Origin: Deltaproteobacteria bacterium
GTDB taxonomy: Bacteria > Desulfobacterota > Syntrophobacteria > BM002
Assembly: GCA_019309045.1 (NCBI GenBank)
Contig: JAFDGZ010000033.1
Location: forward strand, 1 to 32,991
DNA: 32,991 nt
Direction: 5' to 3'
The notes below the pieces were generated by a model. The model was not told the origin of the DNA. It worked only from the letters and a program-made list of their open reading frames with translations, and did not search any database. Of the stretch, positions 17,221 to 25,273 are shown one piece after another. The translations under genes were made by a program, and so were the position numbers. Positions within the stretch are counted from its first letter, which is position 1, and each line of letters opens with the position of its first letter.

Positions 17221-19794
17221 ATGGGCGTTCTTGAAAGGCTCAAAAAGACGATTTTCCCTGGAAGACAGCGTTCTGGAGAAGTGACTTTTCTCGAGCTGTT
17301 CAAGACCTTTCAGAACATCCTGGAAAAAAATAACAAGATACTGGAAGTAATTGCTGGCATGGGCGACAAGCTCGGCGGAGAATATGTCTTCGACAAACAG
17401 TATATTATCTCGAGCTGCCGTGAGGTGGGGGAGCTTGTTCGGGATCTCATATATGACTTGAACATCATAGCCCAAAAAAAATATCTCGATCTCTACGATG
17501 CTTTCGAACGCATCCACCACGACATTGAAGAGGAGCTTGCCGGCAGACCGGTTATCAGTGAAGGCTCCTATGTCATACCCCTCGAGGAGATTCCTCGAGA
17601 TTCGAGCGACATGGTGGGCGGCAAGATGGCCAATTTAGGGGAAATAGTAAATATCCTGGGGTTGGCATCATCGCCAGGCTTTGTTATTACCACTGCTGCC
17701 TTCAAGGCCTTCATGGAATACAATAACATTTGGGACAGGATCAGAGAACAGCCCCTGGATGAGAAAAGTGCCGAGGAGATCTATCGACTCATCTGCGACG
17801 GTTCTGTTCCAGGGGAAATCCAGAATGACCTGCAGAGCTGTGTTGACAGACTGGCAGACAAAGTAGGCAGGTACAACCTGTTTTTCGCTGTAAGGAGCAG
17901 TGCCCGGGGTGAAGACTCTCTGCACAGCTTTGCCGGTCAGTTCAAGAGCTATCTCAACGAACCCGTTCAGAACCTGACGCAATGCTACAAGGAGGTAGTC
18001 GCCAGCGGTTATTCCCCGTCTGCATTGGCCTACAGAAGGGAAAAGGAGATAGGCGAGGACGAAGTGGCTATGGCAGTGGGTTGCCAGCTAATGGTCCAGG
18101 CCGAGGCGAGTGGTGTTCTCTATACCATGGATCCAACTGCACCTGCCCGTGAGATTGCAGTGATTGAGGCCATATGGGGCCTGGGCGCCCCCCTGGTCTC
18201 GGGCGAGGCTGCTGGAGATCACTACCTGGTGAGCCGCATCCCACCGCACGAAGTGGAGGCATTCAATGTGCGGTTGAAGACGTCCATGCTGATACCAAAA
18301 GAGGGCGGCGGCACAGAAACAGTACCAGTGCCAGAGGAGTTGCGGACCTGTCCCTGTATCGCTGCTGAGCACATACGCCGACTGGTTGAACTGGCACTGG
18401 TAATCGAGAGGTATTTCAAGAAACCCCAGGACATAGAATGGGCTCTGGATCGCGACGGCCAGTTTGTCATCTTGCAAAGCAGGCCCCTCAATATCCAGGC
18501 ACAGGTGGCCAGTCTGGTCTGCGACCTCAGCACCGTGGGAGAAGGACACCGAATAATATTTAGAGACAAGGGCAGCATTGCTCAAAGAGGAATAGGCGCC
18601 GGCACTGTGTGGTTCATTCGCAGCGATGAGGATATGGAAAATTTCCCGGCAGGAGCCATACTTGTAAGCAAGCGCACCTCACCGCGCTTGGCCAGGGTGG
18701 TGCCGAAGGCCAGTGGCATTCTCACAGATGTGGGCTCACCCACCGGTCACATGGCCACCATTGCCAGGGAGTTCCGGGTGCCAACTATTGTAAACACCGG
18801 CGTAGCCACCAGCCTTCTGGAGCCTGGTCAGGAGATCACTGTGGACGCGGAACAGAACGTGGTATATGAGGGAAGGGTGAAAGAGCTCTGCTATTATGAG
18901 TTCACCGAAGAACCCTTTGAAGAAAGCGACGAATACCGCCTGCTCTTGCGGGTGCTCAAGAAGATAGCGCCCCTCAATCTGGTAAATCCTCATGAGAGAA
19001 ACTTTGCCCCTGAAGGCTGCAAGACATATCATGACATTACCCGATTCGTTCACGAGAAGGCGGTGGCACATCTGATTCACCGGGAGTACCATGGCAAGGA
19101 ACCGGACGCTCCAGCCAGGAGACTCAAGCTGAACATCCCTATCGGCCTGTTGCTTATTGATATTGGCGGCGGCATAGATGCTGCGGCAGGCTCGGGAGAC
19201 CTGCAGCCTGAGCAGGTGACCTCGGTGCCCCTGCGGGCAATACTGGAAGGCATGACGCATCCCGGCATGTGGAGCACCGAGCCCATGTCCGTAGATCTGG
19301 GGTCATTCATGTCCAGTCTTACCCGGACCTTCTCCTCGCAGCTGGCGACTCCCAAGTATCTGGGGCAGAACCTGGCAGTGGTGTCGCAGCAGTATATGAA
19401 CCTCAGCCTGAGGCTGGGGTATCATTTCAATATGGTAGATGCCTACATCAGCGAGAATATCAACGACAACTATGCCTACTTCCGTTTTCTCGGGGGAGTG
19501 ACGGAGTTGCTGCGCCGGGAGAGGCGGGTTAGACTGCTGGCCGAGATCCTGGAACAAAATGATTTTCGGGTGGATGTTACCGGAGATCTGGTGGTGGGCA
19601 GAATAAAGAAGTTGGACGTCTCTGGCATGATTGAAAAGATGAAGGTTTTGGGACACTTGGTTGCTTTTACCAGGCAGCTGGACGTACAAATGATTGACGA
19701 TGACAAGGTAAATGGTGCCATTGCCATGTTCAACAAATTGGCGGCGGGTAATTTACTGCCGGAAAGCAAAGGAAGGTCAAATGGGCAACGATAA
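17221..19794 (+). CDS. PEP-synthase-like protein lacking a recognisable PEP/pyruvate barrel
   Basis: An 857-residue protein related to pyruvate,water dikinase. Residues 1-110 are a helical lead-in unlike the family. Residues ~125-430 form the ATP-grasp domain (DMVGGKMANLGE, PGFVITTAAF, FAVRSSARGEDS, DIEWALDRDGQFVILQSRP). Residues ~475-560 form the swivelling phosphohistidine domain with His 510 in TDVGSPTGHMATIAREFRVPTIV. The last ~300 residues do not show the CGE or SIGTNDL-type motifs of the PEP/pyruvate-binding barrel and are unlike it. The protein may therefore transfer phosphate from ATP to something else, or act as a regulatory phosphocarrier. It lies 5 bases after the PF09608 gene and overlaps the response regulator gene by 14 bases. 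Confidence 0.85.
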   Translation: MGVLERLKKTIFPGRQRSGEVTFLELFKTFQNILEKNNKILEVIAGMGDKLGGEYVFDKQYIISSCREVGELVRDLIYDLNIIAQKKYLDLYDAFERIHHDIEEELAGRPVISEGSYVIPLEEIPRDSSDMVGGKMANLGEIVNILGLASSPGFVITTAAFKAFMEYNNIWDRIREQPLDEKSAEEIYRLICDGSVPGEIQNDLQSCVDRLADKVGRYNLFFAVRSSARGEDSLHSFAGQFKSYLNEPVQNLTQCYKEVVASGYSPSALAYRREKEIGEDEVAMAVGCQLMVQAEASGVLYTMDPTAPAREIAVIEAIWGLGAPLVSGEAAGDHYLVSRIPPHEVEAFNVRLKTSMLIPKEGGGTETVPVPEELRTCPCIAAEHIRRLVELALVIERYFKKPQDIEWALDRDGQFVILQSRPLNIQAQVASLVCDLSTVGEGHRIIFRDKGSIAQRGIGAGTVWFIRSDEDMENFPAGAILVSKRTSPRLARVVPKASGILTDVGSPTGHMATIAREFRVPTIVNTGVATSLLEPGQEITVDAEQNVVYEGRVKELCYYEFTEEPFEESDEYRLLLRVLKKIAPLNLVNPHERNFAPEGCKTYHDITRFVHEKAVAHLIHREYHGKEPDAPARRLKLNIPIGLLLIDIGGGIDAAAGSGDLQPEQVTSVPLRAILEGMTHPGMWSTEPMSVDLGSFMSSLTRTFSSQLATPKYLGQNLAVVSQQYMNLSLRLGYHFNMVDAYISENINDNYAYFRFLGGVTELLRRERRVRLLAEILEQNDFRVDVTGDLVVGRIKKLDVSGMIEKMKVLGHLVAFTRQLDVQMIDDDKVNGAIAMFNKLAAGNLLPESKGRSNGQR

Positions 19795-20185
19795 AAAGAG
19801 ACAGATACTCATTCTGGACGATGAACCCATAGTTTCCAAACGGCTCAAGCCGGCCCTGGAAAAAGCCGGCTACGAGGTTGAAGCGTTTACGCAAAGCACC
19901 AAGGCCATGAAGCGCGTGCAGGAAAAGGAATTCGATATTGTCATAACCGATCTCAAGATGGAAGGCATAGACGGCATGGAATTCCTTACAGAGGTGAAGA
20001 AGCGCTCTGATAAGGCCGAAGTAATAGTAATTACCGGTTTCGCCACCATGGAAACGGCGAAGGAGTCTTTCCAGAAAGGAGTGTTCGATTTTGTGGCCAA
20101 GCCTTTCAAGAGGGCGGAACTGTTGGAGATTGTGAGAAAAGCAGAAGAGAAGGTCCGCCTGAAGGAAGCACAGATGAAGGAGTGA
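19781..20185 (+). CDS. Single-domain response regulator
   Basis: A CheY-like receiver of 134 residues with no output domain. The phosphorylation pocket is complete: Asp 13, Asp 14, Asp 57 (VITDLKMEGIDG), Thr 85 (VITGFAT) and Lys 107 (VAKPFKRAE). ATG 19781 overlaps the upstream dikinase-like gene by 14 bases and has GGAAGG before it; longer frames would run deeper into that gene. It probably relays or buffers phosphate for this operon. Whether the kinase at 12070 phosphorylates it cannot be told from sequence. Confidence 0.92.
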   Translation: MGNDKKRQILILDDEPIVSKRLKPALEKAGYEVEAFTQSTKAMKRVQEKEFDIVITDLKMEGIDGMEFLTEVKKRSDKAEVIVITGFATMETAKESFQKGVFDFVAKPFKRAELLEIVRKAEEKVRLKEAQMKE

Positions 20186-20189
20186 AACC

Positions 20190-20996
20190 ATGATTAAAGC
20201 ACTTGTTCCCGTGGCCGCAGATCTGGCATCCAGCATAGCTCTTCGCTGTGCCTGTCAATTGGCGAGCCAGGTGAACTTAGAGATTCAGACGATTCACATC
20301 AAGGAAGCCACAACAGAGGGTTCTTCTTCAGTAGGCACAGGATGGGTCAGATTGACCTGGGAGAGGACCATGCTGAGCCAGGCAGAAGATGACCTGGCGC
20401 AGCTTATGCGGGCCGAGCGAACGCACTGTCCCACCCTTGGAGAGCCAAAGATTGTCCTTGGCGACAGAGACGACGAGATACTGCGAGAGCTGCAGCACGG
20501 CTCCTATGATCTCTTCCTGGAAGGAACCATCTCCACCTTTAGCTCGGCCTATCTGACCAAGCGGCTGCAATCGTCGCTGTATCAGAGAATGCCCTGTCCG
20601 TTCATCATGGTAAAGAACTTGATGCCACTCGAAAGGGTGGCAATCTTGCTGAGCAACAATGTGGATATCCCCCGGTTGGTCCAGGTATTCAGCCGGACAA
20701 TGGCAGCTGCTCGCCTGGCTCTGGATGTACTGTATCTGAAGTTTGACGGGGCCGAGGGCGGCGGGGACGCCGAAGCAGCGCGCGGCGATCTGCAGTCTGC
20801 CAAGGAACTCCTGGAGAAGCAGGAATTGGCGCCTGAGAAAGTGGAGGTGAAAAGCGGCGAACCTGAGGCACTGGCCGGGCAGCTGGAAAATTATGGACTT
20901 TTGGCAACCCTGTTGCCCAGGGGATTCAAGACCAAGACGCCCTTCTACAAGTTTCTGGTAGCTACCCCGGTGCCGATTTTCCTTTCCTGGCAGTGA
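20190..20996 (+). CDS. UspA-like stress protein (tandem, diverged)
   Basis: A 268-residue protein with two Usp-like halves: KALVPVAADLASSIALRCACQLA at the start and RVAILLSNNVDIPRLVQVFSRTMAAARLALDVLYL in the middle. The first half keeps the C-terminal strand order (LFLEGTISTFSSAYLTKRL...CPFIMVKN); a clear ATP loop is not seen. AAGGAG lies before ATG 20190, four bases after the response regulator. The family assignment is moderate because both halves are diverged. Confidence 0.72.
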   Translation: MIKALVPVAADLASSIALRCACQLASQVNLEIQTIHIKEATTEGSSSVGTGWVRLTWERTMLSQAEDDLAQLMRAERTHCPTLGEPKIVLGDRDDEILRELQHGSYDLFLEGTISTFSSAYLTKRLQSSLYQRMPCPFIMVKNLMPLERVAILLSNNVDIPRLVQVFSRTMAAARLALDVLYLKFDGAEGGGDAEAARGDLQSAKELLEKQELAPEKVEVKSGEPEALAGQLENYGLLATLLPRGFKTKTPFYKFLVATPVPIFLSWQ

Positions 20997-21019
20997 CGGT
21001 TTCCGGCAAGGAGGTTGCG

Positions 21020-21892
21020 ATGAGAATACTCTGTGCGGTAGACGAGAACCCCTACAGTGAGCAGGCAGTCAGAGAAACGGCCAGGTTGGCAATGAATACC
21101 TGGGCAAATGTGACCATTCTGGGAGTGCATCCAGACAGTCATATAGTGGCAAAGACCGGGGAGCATGATGCAGGCATATTCCAGACGCTGCGCCGCTTCC
21201 GGGAAGTTTTCTTGAGCTACTTTCAGGAGCCGGGTTCGCCGTACAATACCGAGCGTTGTGGCTACAGATTCGTACCCATGTCGAACACCGTGCTGGAAGA
21301 TCTCTACGTCTGCGAGAGCAGCAGGAAAGAATTGAAAGTGCGTTTGAGAGCCGGCAATATGGTGCGGGCAATCCTTGCGGAAGCAGCGGATGGCGCAAGT
21401 GACCTGGTGGTGATCGGCTGCGACCACAAACATGGCTGCGGCTGGGCCACTGACAGCTCTCTTCCCAGAAAAGTGGTAAATGGAGCCCCCTGTTCAGCAC
21501 TGGTGGTAAGCAGCGAGCAAGAGATAACTGAAGTGATCTGTTGTCTGGACCAGGAGAGCGTCAGCCAGGCCAGCCTGGAGATGATCAATCAGATGGTAAC
21601 GACCTACCAGGCAAGGCTCAAAATTGTTGGTTTGAGCAAGGGAATGGCGCTGCAGGCCGAGGTGGACAAAAGCATGCACTTCATCCTGGAGTACTATGTT
21701 GCCCGGGATCTCAAACCACTGATAAGCATGGTTGACCCCACACAGCTCGAGAGTTTTATAGCCCAGGAAAACCAGCAGGCATTGATGGCCCTGGTTATGG
21801 GGCAGAGATCCACGCTCGCCAAGATTTTCTCCCGCAAGAAAGTGGATAAGCTGGTGCAGGCAAATCGGAGTTCAGTGCTGATCTTGCGGTGA
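21020..21892 (+). CDS. UspA-like stress protein (tandem, last gene of operon)
   Basis: A 290-residue protein. The first half is a Usp domain (RILCAVDENPYSEQAVRETARLA ... DLVVIGCDHKHGC...SLPRKVVNGAPCSALVVSS), followed by a diverged second half that closes with SRKKVDKLVQANRSSVLIL. I use ATG 21020 because AAGGAGG lies five bases upstream; an in-frame GTG at 20993 overlaps the previous gene. This gene ends the operon. A repeat remnant with a strong hairpin lies about 60 bases beyond. Confidence 0.8.
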   Translation: MRILCAVDENPYSEQAVRETARLAMNTWANVTILGVHPDSHIVAKTGEHDAGIFQTLRRFREVFLSYFQEPGSPYNTERCGYRFVPMSNTVLEDLYVCESSRKELKVRLRAGNMVRAILAEAADGASDLVVIGCDHKHGCGWATDSSLPRKVVNGAPCSALVVSSEQEITEVICCLDQESVSQASLEMINQMVTTYQARLKIVGLSKGMALQAEVDKSMHFILEYYVARDLKPLISMVDPTQLESFIAQENQQALMALVMGQRSTLAKIFSRKKVDKLVQANRSSVLILR

Positions 21893-21934
21893 GATGTTAT
21901 CAGTTATCGGTTATTGGTTATCAGGAGGTGTTTT

Positions 21935-21974
21935 GGCAATATGGCGGTAGGCGCAGGCTTTAGCCTGCGTTGCC
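21935..21974 (-). repeat. 40-base palindromic unit (copy 6 of 7, inverted)
   Basis: This copy runs in the opposite orientation and has the best inner stem: CGCAGGCT-TT-AGCCTGCG at 21952-21969 is a perfect 8-base-pair hairpin. It follows the stress operon and could fold at its transcript end, but no run of T follows, so I do not call a terminator. Confidence 0.8.
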
Positions 21975-22251
21975 CATTCCCACCCAGATCTGTCCTCATC
22001 AATCGACTACCGGTAGATATTATGAAGGGTCACGTGGGGAGAGGCTCTTTAGCCGCGCCATGATTGACCAGACCATTACTGCTCTGGAGCGTGGCTGGAA
22101 GTCCATTCTTAATAAGAATCATCGGGAGATAGTCTATTTTACTGGATGGCGGCTAGCCTGTCCCCTGACCGGGGAGAGCTGCTGCAACTGCGTGGTTCCT
22201 GATAGCCGATAACTGCCAACCACAGCTAGAAAAACAGCCACGCTATTTGGT

Positions 22252-22281
22252 TTGACGCGTATATGGCAGTTTTGTTATCAT
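22252..22281 (+). promoter_or_regulatory. Promoter of the VapBC pair at 22322
   Basis: TTGACG (22252-22257) and TATCAT (22276-22281) match the vegetative -35 and -10 boxes at five of six bases each, with an 18-base gap. Confidence 0.6.
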
Positions 22282-22292
22282 GACAACATGAT
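22277..22292 (+). promoter_or_regulatory. Operator-like inverted repeat over the -10 box
   Basis: ATCATG-ACAA-CATGAT is a perfect 6-base inverted repeat overlapping the -10 box. Its right arm, CATGATG (22287-22293), also pairs with CATCATG at 22306-22312. The layout fits repression by the encoded antitoxin. Confidence 0.6.
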
Positions 22293-22321
22293 GTTAGAAA
22301 CATACCATCATGGAGGAAACC

Positions 22322-22582
22322 ATGATTCGCACGCAGATTCAGATCGAAGAAGAACAAATGCAGTGGTTGAGAACCAGGGCCTCACAAAAAAAGATTTCCA
22401 TATCACAATTAATCAGAGAAAGCATCGCCTTTTTTCGCGAACACGAGGAGCGCATCACTTCAACCAAGAAGGAGAGGGCCCTGGCCGCCCTGGGACTGTT
22501 TGATTCTGGACTCAGGGATGTATCGGAAAGACATGATGATTATTTAGCAGATCTACTCATGTCGGAGAACAAGAATGATTGA
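22322..22582 (+). CDS. CopG/VapB-type antitoxin
   Basis: An 86-residue protein with an N-terminal ribbon-helix-helix pattern (RTQIQIEEEQMQWLRTRASQKKISISQLIRESI) and the tail LRDVSERHDDYLADLL, which matches the tail style of the antitoxin at 5540. ATG 22322 is preceded by GGAGG at the right distance; ATG 22310 in the same frame is less well placed. Its end overlaps the toxin gene by 8 bases. Confidence 0.85.
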   Translation: MIRTQIQIEEEQMQWLRTRASQKKISISQLIRESIAFFREHEERITSTKKERALAALGLFDSGLRDVSERHDDYLADLLMSENKND

Positions 22583-22979
22583 TGACAGGCTTTTGGTGGA
22601 TACTTCCGCGTTCTATGCGTTAATGGACAGATCAGATCATCATCATGAAACCGCTGTGAGGTTGTGGACTTCTCTCCTTGTGGAGAATTACTTGCTCCTG
22701 ACAACCAATTACGTGGTAGTGGAGACTCTGGCACTCTTACAAGGCCGGTTGGGCTTTGAAGCAGCCCGGCTTTGGCAACGAGATATTCTGGATGTGGTGG
22801 TGGTAGTGTGGACTGATGAGTCTGTACACAGCCGAGCATTAGAACTCTGGCTCAGCCTCGGCAGACGCAAAGTAAGTCTGGTGGATTGTGTGAGCTTTGT
22901 GACTCTACGGTTGCAGAAGATAGAAAAAGTTTTCGCTTTCGACAAACATTTCTCGGAACAAGGGTTCGAGGTTCTCTGA
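22575..22979 (+). CDS. PIN-domain toxin (VapC-type ribonuclease)
   Basis: A 134-residue PIN nuclease. The conserved acids lie in LLVDTSAFYALMD, VVVETLALLQ, VSLVDCVSFVTL and FAFDKHFSEQGF. ATG 22575 lies within the last codons of the antitoxin gene, so the pair is co-translated. It is a relative of the toxin at 5117, from the opposite side of the window and on the other strand. Confidence 0.9.
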   Translation: MIDDRLLVDTSAFYALMDRSDHHHETAVRLWTSLLVENYLLLTTNYVVVETLALLQGRLGFEAARLWQRDILDVVVVVWTDESVHSRALELWLSLGRRKVSLVDCVSFVTLRLQKIEKVFAFDKHFSEQGFEVL

Positions 22980-23045
22980 CCTGGATTTAGCGTTGTTGAT
23001 CGTCCGCCGTGGCAAAAGAAGGCATGTAAGCAGCCGAAGAATATC

Positions 23046-23074
23046 CTGAAGACCAGCAAACTTTCGTTCTTCAG
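23046..23074 (+). other. Inverted repeat before the DUF202 gene
   Basis: CTGAAGA (23046-23052) and TCTTCAG (23068-23074) are perfect 7-base arms with a 15-base gap, about 20 bases before the start codon. It may be a regulator site or a leader hairpin. Confidence 0.4.
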
Positions 23075-23093
23075 AGCACTCGGGAGGAGGTTC

Positions 23094-23429
23094 ATGACCG
23101 AGGATTGGGAATGCGAACAAGAGGGAGTGATCATCAACGAGGTGCAGCTGTTGCTGGCTGAAAAGAGAACCTCTCTCGCTACCATGCGTACAGGAATTGC
23201 GGTGATAGCCCTGCCTCTTTCTGTAATGAGTGTGCTTATTGCAACATCGAGATATTATGATGTCTCAGCAGTAATTGATCTACTCATACCTCTGATGGTT
23301 CTCTGTACCGGCCTGGTCATTCTTGGTACATATCTAATTATCCGCTCTGTCATTCGACTGCGCCGCTATGACAAACTCATTCTCATGCTCAAGCGTAAAC
23401 ACAGCCATGTGGCTGAGTTTATTGATTGA
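23094..23429 (+). CDS. DUF202/YidH-like small membrane protein
   Basis: An inner-membrane protein of 111 residues. NEVQLLLAEKRTSLATMRTGIAVIALPLSV matches the DUF202 signature (LAxxRTxLAxxRTGxA), followed by a second hydrophobic segment (LIPLMVLCTGLVILGTYLII) and a basic C-terminal tail. A GGGAGGAGG ribosome site precedes ATG 23094. The function of the family is unknown. It reads toward the ClC gene, 35 bases away, so the two may be co-transcribed. Confidence 0.8.
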   Translation: MTEDWECEQEGVIINEVQLLLAEKRTSLATMRTGIAVIALPLSVMSVLIATSRYYDVSAVIDLLIPLMVLCTGLVILGTYLIIRSVIRLRRYDKLILMLKRKHSHVAEFID

Positions 23430-23464
23430 GATCCTGGCGGTTCTGGTCTATCATCACTAGTCAT

Positions 23465-25198
23465 ATGAAAATTTTGACAGAATGGCGCAGCCCAGGAAAG
23501 TGGAAGCTTTTCCGCCTGGACGATCGACTTCTGCTCATCCTCATCGGCATAGTGGTGGGGGCATGCAGTGGCGTGGCTTCGGTTGCCCTGAACCGCTCGC
23601 TGGCAGCCATGGTTGAATGGCTGGCGGCGTTTCGCCAGATCTGGTGGGCGTTTGTGCTGCCGGGAATAGGGGCTTCCCTCTCTTCGCTTTTTCTCGAGAA
23701 AATCACCAGGGAAGGGGAAGGGCACGGTGTGCCCGAGGTGATCTACAGCGTGAACCGGCACCGTGGTCTGATCCGTTTTCGTTCCAGCTTTTCCAGGTTG
23801 ATATCCGCCTGTCTGACCATTGGCAGCGGCGGCTCCGCTGGCCCGGAGGCGCCGGTGGTAATAAGCGGCGCGGCCATTGGCTCCAACATTGCCAATTTTT
23901 TTTCTCTGAACGACCGTCAGCGTATTGCTCTGGTGGGCTGCGGTGCAGCCGGCGCCATATCCGCCATCTTCAACGCGCCGATTGCCGGCATGGTCTTTGG
24001 TATGGAGGTCATCCTCGGAGAGTGGTCCGCTGCCAATATCATTCCCATTGGCATTGCTTCCGTGGCCGGAACCCAGATGAGTCGATTGCTGGAAGGAAAT
24101 CAGATTCCCTTTGCGCATCGTCTTTTTCACCTGGGTTCGCTGGACATTGCCACCTCCGTTGGTCTGGCTGTTGTCACGGGTCTTGCCTCTGTGCTGGTGG
24201 GCAAGATGATCAGAAATGTTCATGCGGTCTCGAGCAGGGTTTCACTGCCGCCATGGGTTCGAGCGGGAATTGGCGGCTGTGCGGTGGGTGTCATCGGTCT
24301 TTTTTTGCCTACAGTGCTCGGCGAGGGCTACCCGTCTGTAAGGCTGGCCATTGAAGGAGTCTTCCAGTCCGGTCTCCTGATTGTTGCCGTGGTGACTCTG
24401 GCAAAAATTGTCGCCACCGCTCTTACCCTGGGCTCAGGGGGATCCGGGGGCATTTTTGCACCGTGTCTGGTAATTGGCAGCTTTGCAGGTCTTACCTATC
24501 ACCGGGCGCTGCTCTTGCTCTGGCCGTCTGTACCGTGGGCGAACGAGGGCTACTTTGCGCTGCTTGGCATGGCAGGCCTCATGAGTGGAGTGCTGCAGGC
24601 GCCGCTTACAGGGTTTTTTCTCATAGTGGAGATTACCGGCGGCTACGAAGTGGTGCTGCCTCTTATTATAGTGGCGACCATCTCCACCACAATTTGCGGT
24701 TATCTGGAGCCTGTTTCCTTCTATTTGAAAGAGCTGGTGGAAAAGGGACAGCTGCTGAGACCGGGCACGGACAGTTGTGTGCTGGCTGAGTTGGACATAG
24801 AAGAAGTCTTTGAAGATCGCTTCCTGACAATTGAAAAAAACATGTCTCTGCAGGATTTTATCGATGCTGCGGCGCAACAGCCGAGGCGCCACTATCCGGT
24901 GGTGGATGACAAGACCGGCGAGTTTCTGGGTGTGGTGGAACTGGAACGCCTGCTGCCCTACCTGAGAAATCCTGAGATCAACAGAAATGTATCGGTGGCG
25001 GAGATTATGAACAGCGAAATCGATAGAGCGAGCCCGGATGAAGAGTTGAAGGAGATTCTCCGCCGGATGGATGAAAAGGGCATGGACTCCATGCCGCTGG
25101 TGCACAGAGGCAAGTTTGTCGGCATGGTCTCCAAGGCGCGCTTGCTGGACATGTATCGCCAGGAGCTCAAACGGCAGACCCAGGGCAAAGATGTGTAG
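23465..25198 (+). CDS. ClC family chloride channel/transporter with CBS domains
   Basis: An inner-membrane anion transporter of 577 residues. The selectivity motifs are present: GSGGSAGPEAP (gating Glu 128), GSGGSGGIFAPCL and NAPIAGMVFGME. The C-terminal ~130 residues form a pair of CBS domains (FLTIEKNMSLQDFIDAA...HYPVVDDKTGEFLGVVE and MDEKGMDSMPLVHRGKFVGMVSK), which often sense adenine nucleotides. At the position of the proton Glu of E. coli ClC (Glu 203) this protein has Val 182 after Glu 181, as in ClC channels. The start at ATG 23465 lacks a clear ribosome site; TTG 23426 overlapping the previous gene is the alternative. Confidence 0.9.
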   Translation: MKILTEWRSPGKWKLFRLDDRLLLILIGIVVGACSGVASVALNRSLAAMVEWLAAFRQIWWAFVLPGIGASLSSLFLEKITREGEGHGVPEVIYSVNRHRGLIRFRSSFSRLISACLTIGSGGSAGPEAPVVISGAAIGSNIANFFSLNDRQRIALVGCGAAGAISAIFNAPIAGMVFGMEVILGEWSAANIIPIGIASVAGTQMSRLLEGNQIPFAHRLFHLGSLDIATSVGLAVVTGLASVLVGKMIRNVHAVSSRVSLPPWVRAGIGGCAVGVIGLFLPTVLGEGYPSVRLAIEGVFQSGLLIVAVVTLAKIVATALTLGSGGSGGIFAPCLVIGSFAGLTYHRALLLLWPSVPWANEGYFALLGMAGLMSGVLQAPLTGFFLIVEITGGYEVVLPLIIVATISTTICGYLEPVSFYLKELVEKGQLLRPGTDSCVLAELDIEEVFEDRFLTIEKNMSLQDFIDAAAQQPRRHYPVVDDKTGEFLGVVELERLLPYLRNPEINRNVSVAEIMNSEIDRASPDEELKEILRRMDEKGMDSMPLVHRGKFVGMVSKARLLDMYRQELKRQTQGKDV

Positions 25199-25273
25199 CC
25201 AGGATATCTCGGGAATCGTGCTGCTAGTCTCGGGCTGGAAAGTTTTTCTTCTCTCTCCCTGTCATAGCTGCGC

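Larger units (their letters stand above)
21893..22321. other. Repeat remnant and toxin-antitoxin promoter region
   Basis: GTTATCAGTTATCGGTTATT strings (21898-21923) are followed by the inverted 40-base palindrome (21935-21974). The middle part, to about 22200, shows no gene I can support. GATAGCCGATAACTGCCAAC at 22201-22220 is another trace of the repeat. The promoter and operator of the next toxin-antitoxin pair follow. Confidence 0.6.

Noticed and set aside
21952-21969. Perfect hairpin after the stress operon as an intrinsic terminator
   Set aside because: No run of T follows it, and it is the core of a dispersed repeat; a role in mRNA end protection remains possible.
21970-22212. 80-residue plus-strand frame between the stress operon and the VapBC pair
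   Set aside because: It starts inside the inverted 40-base repeat, has no ribosome site and no recognisable family.
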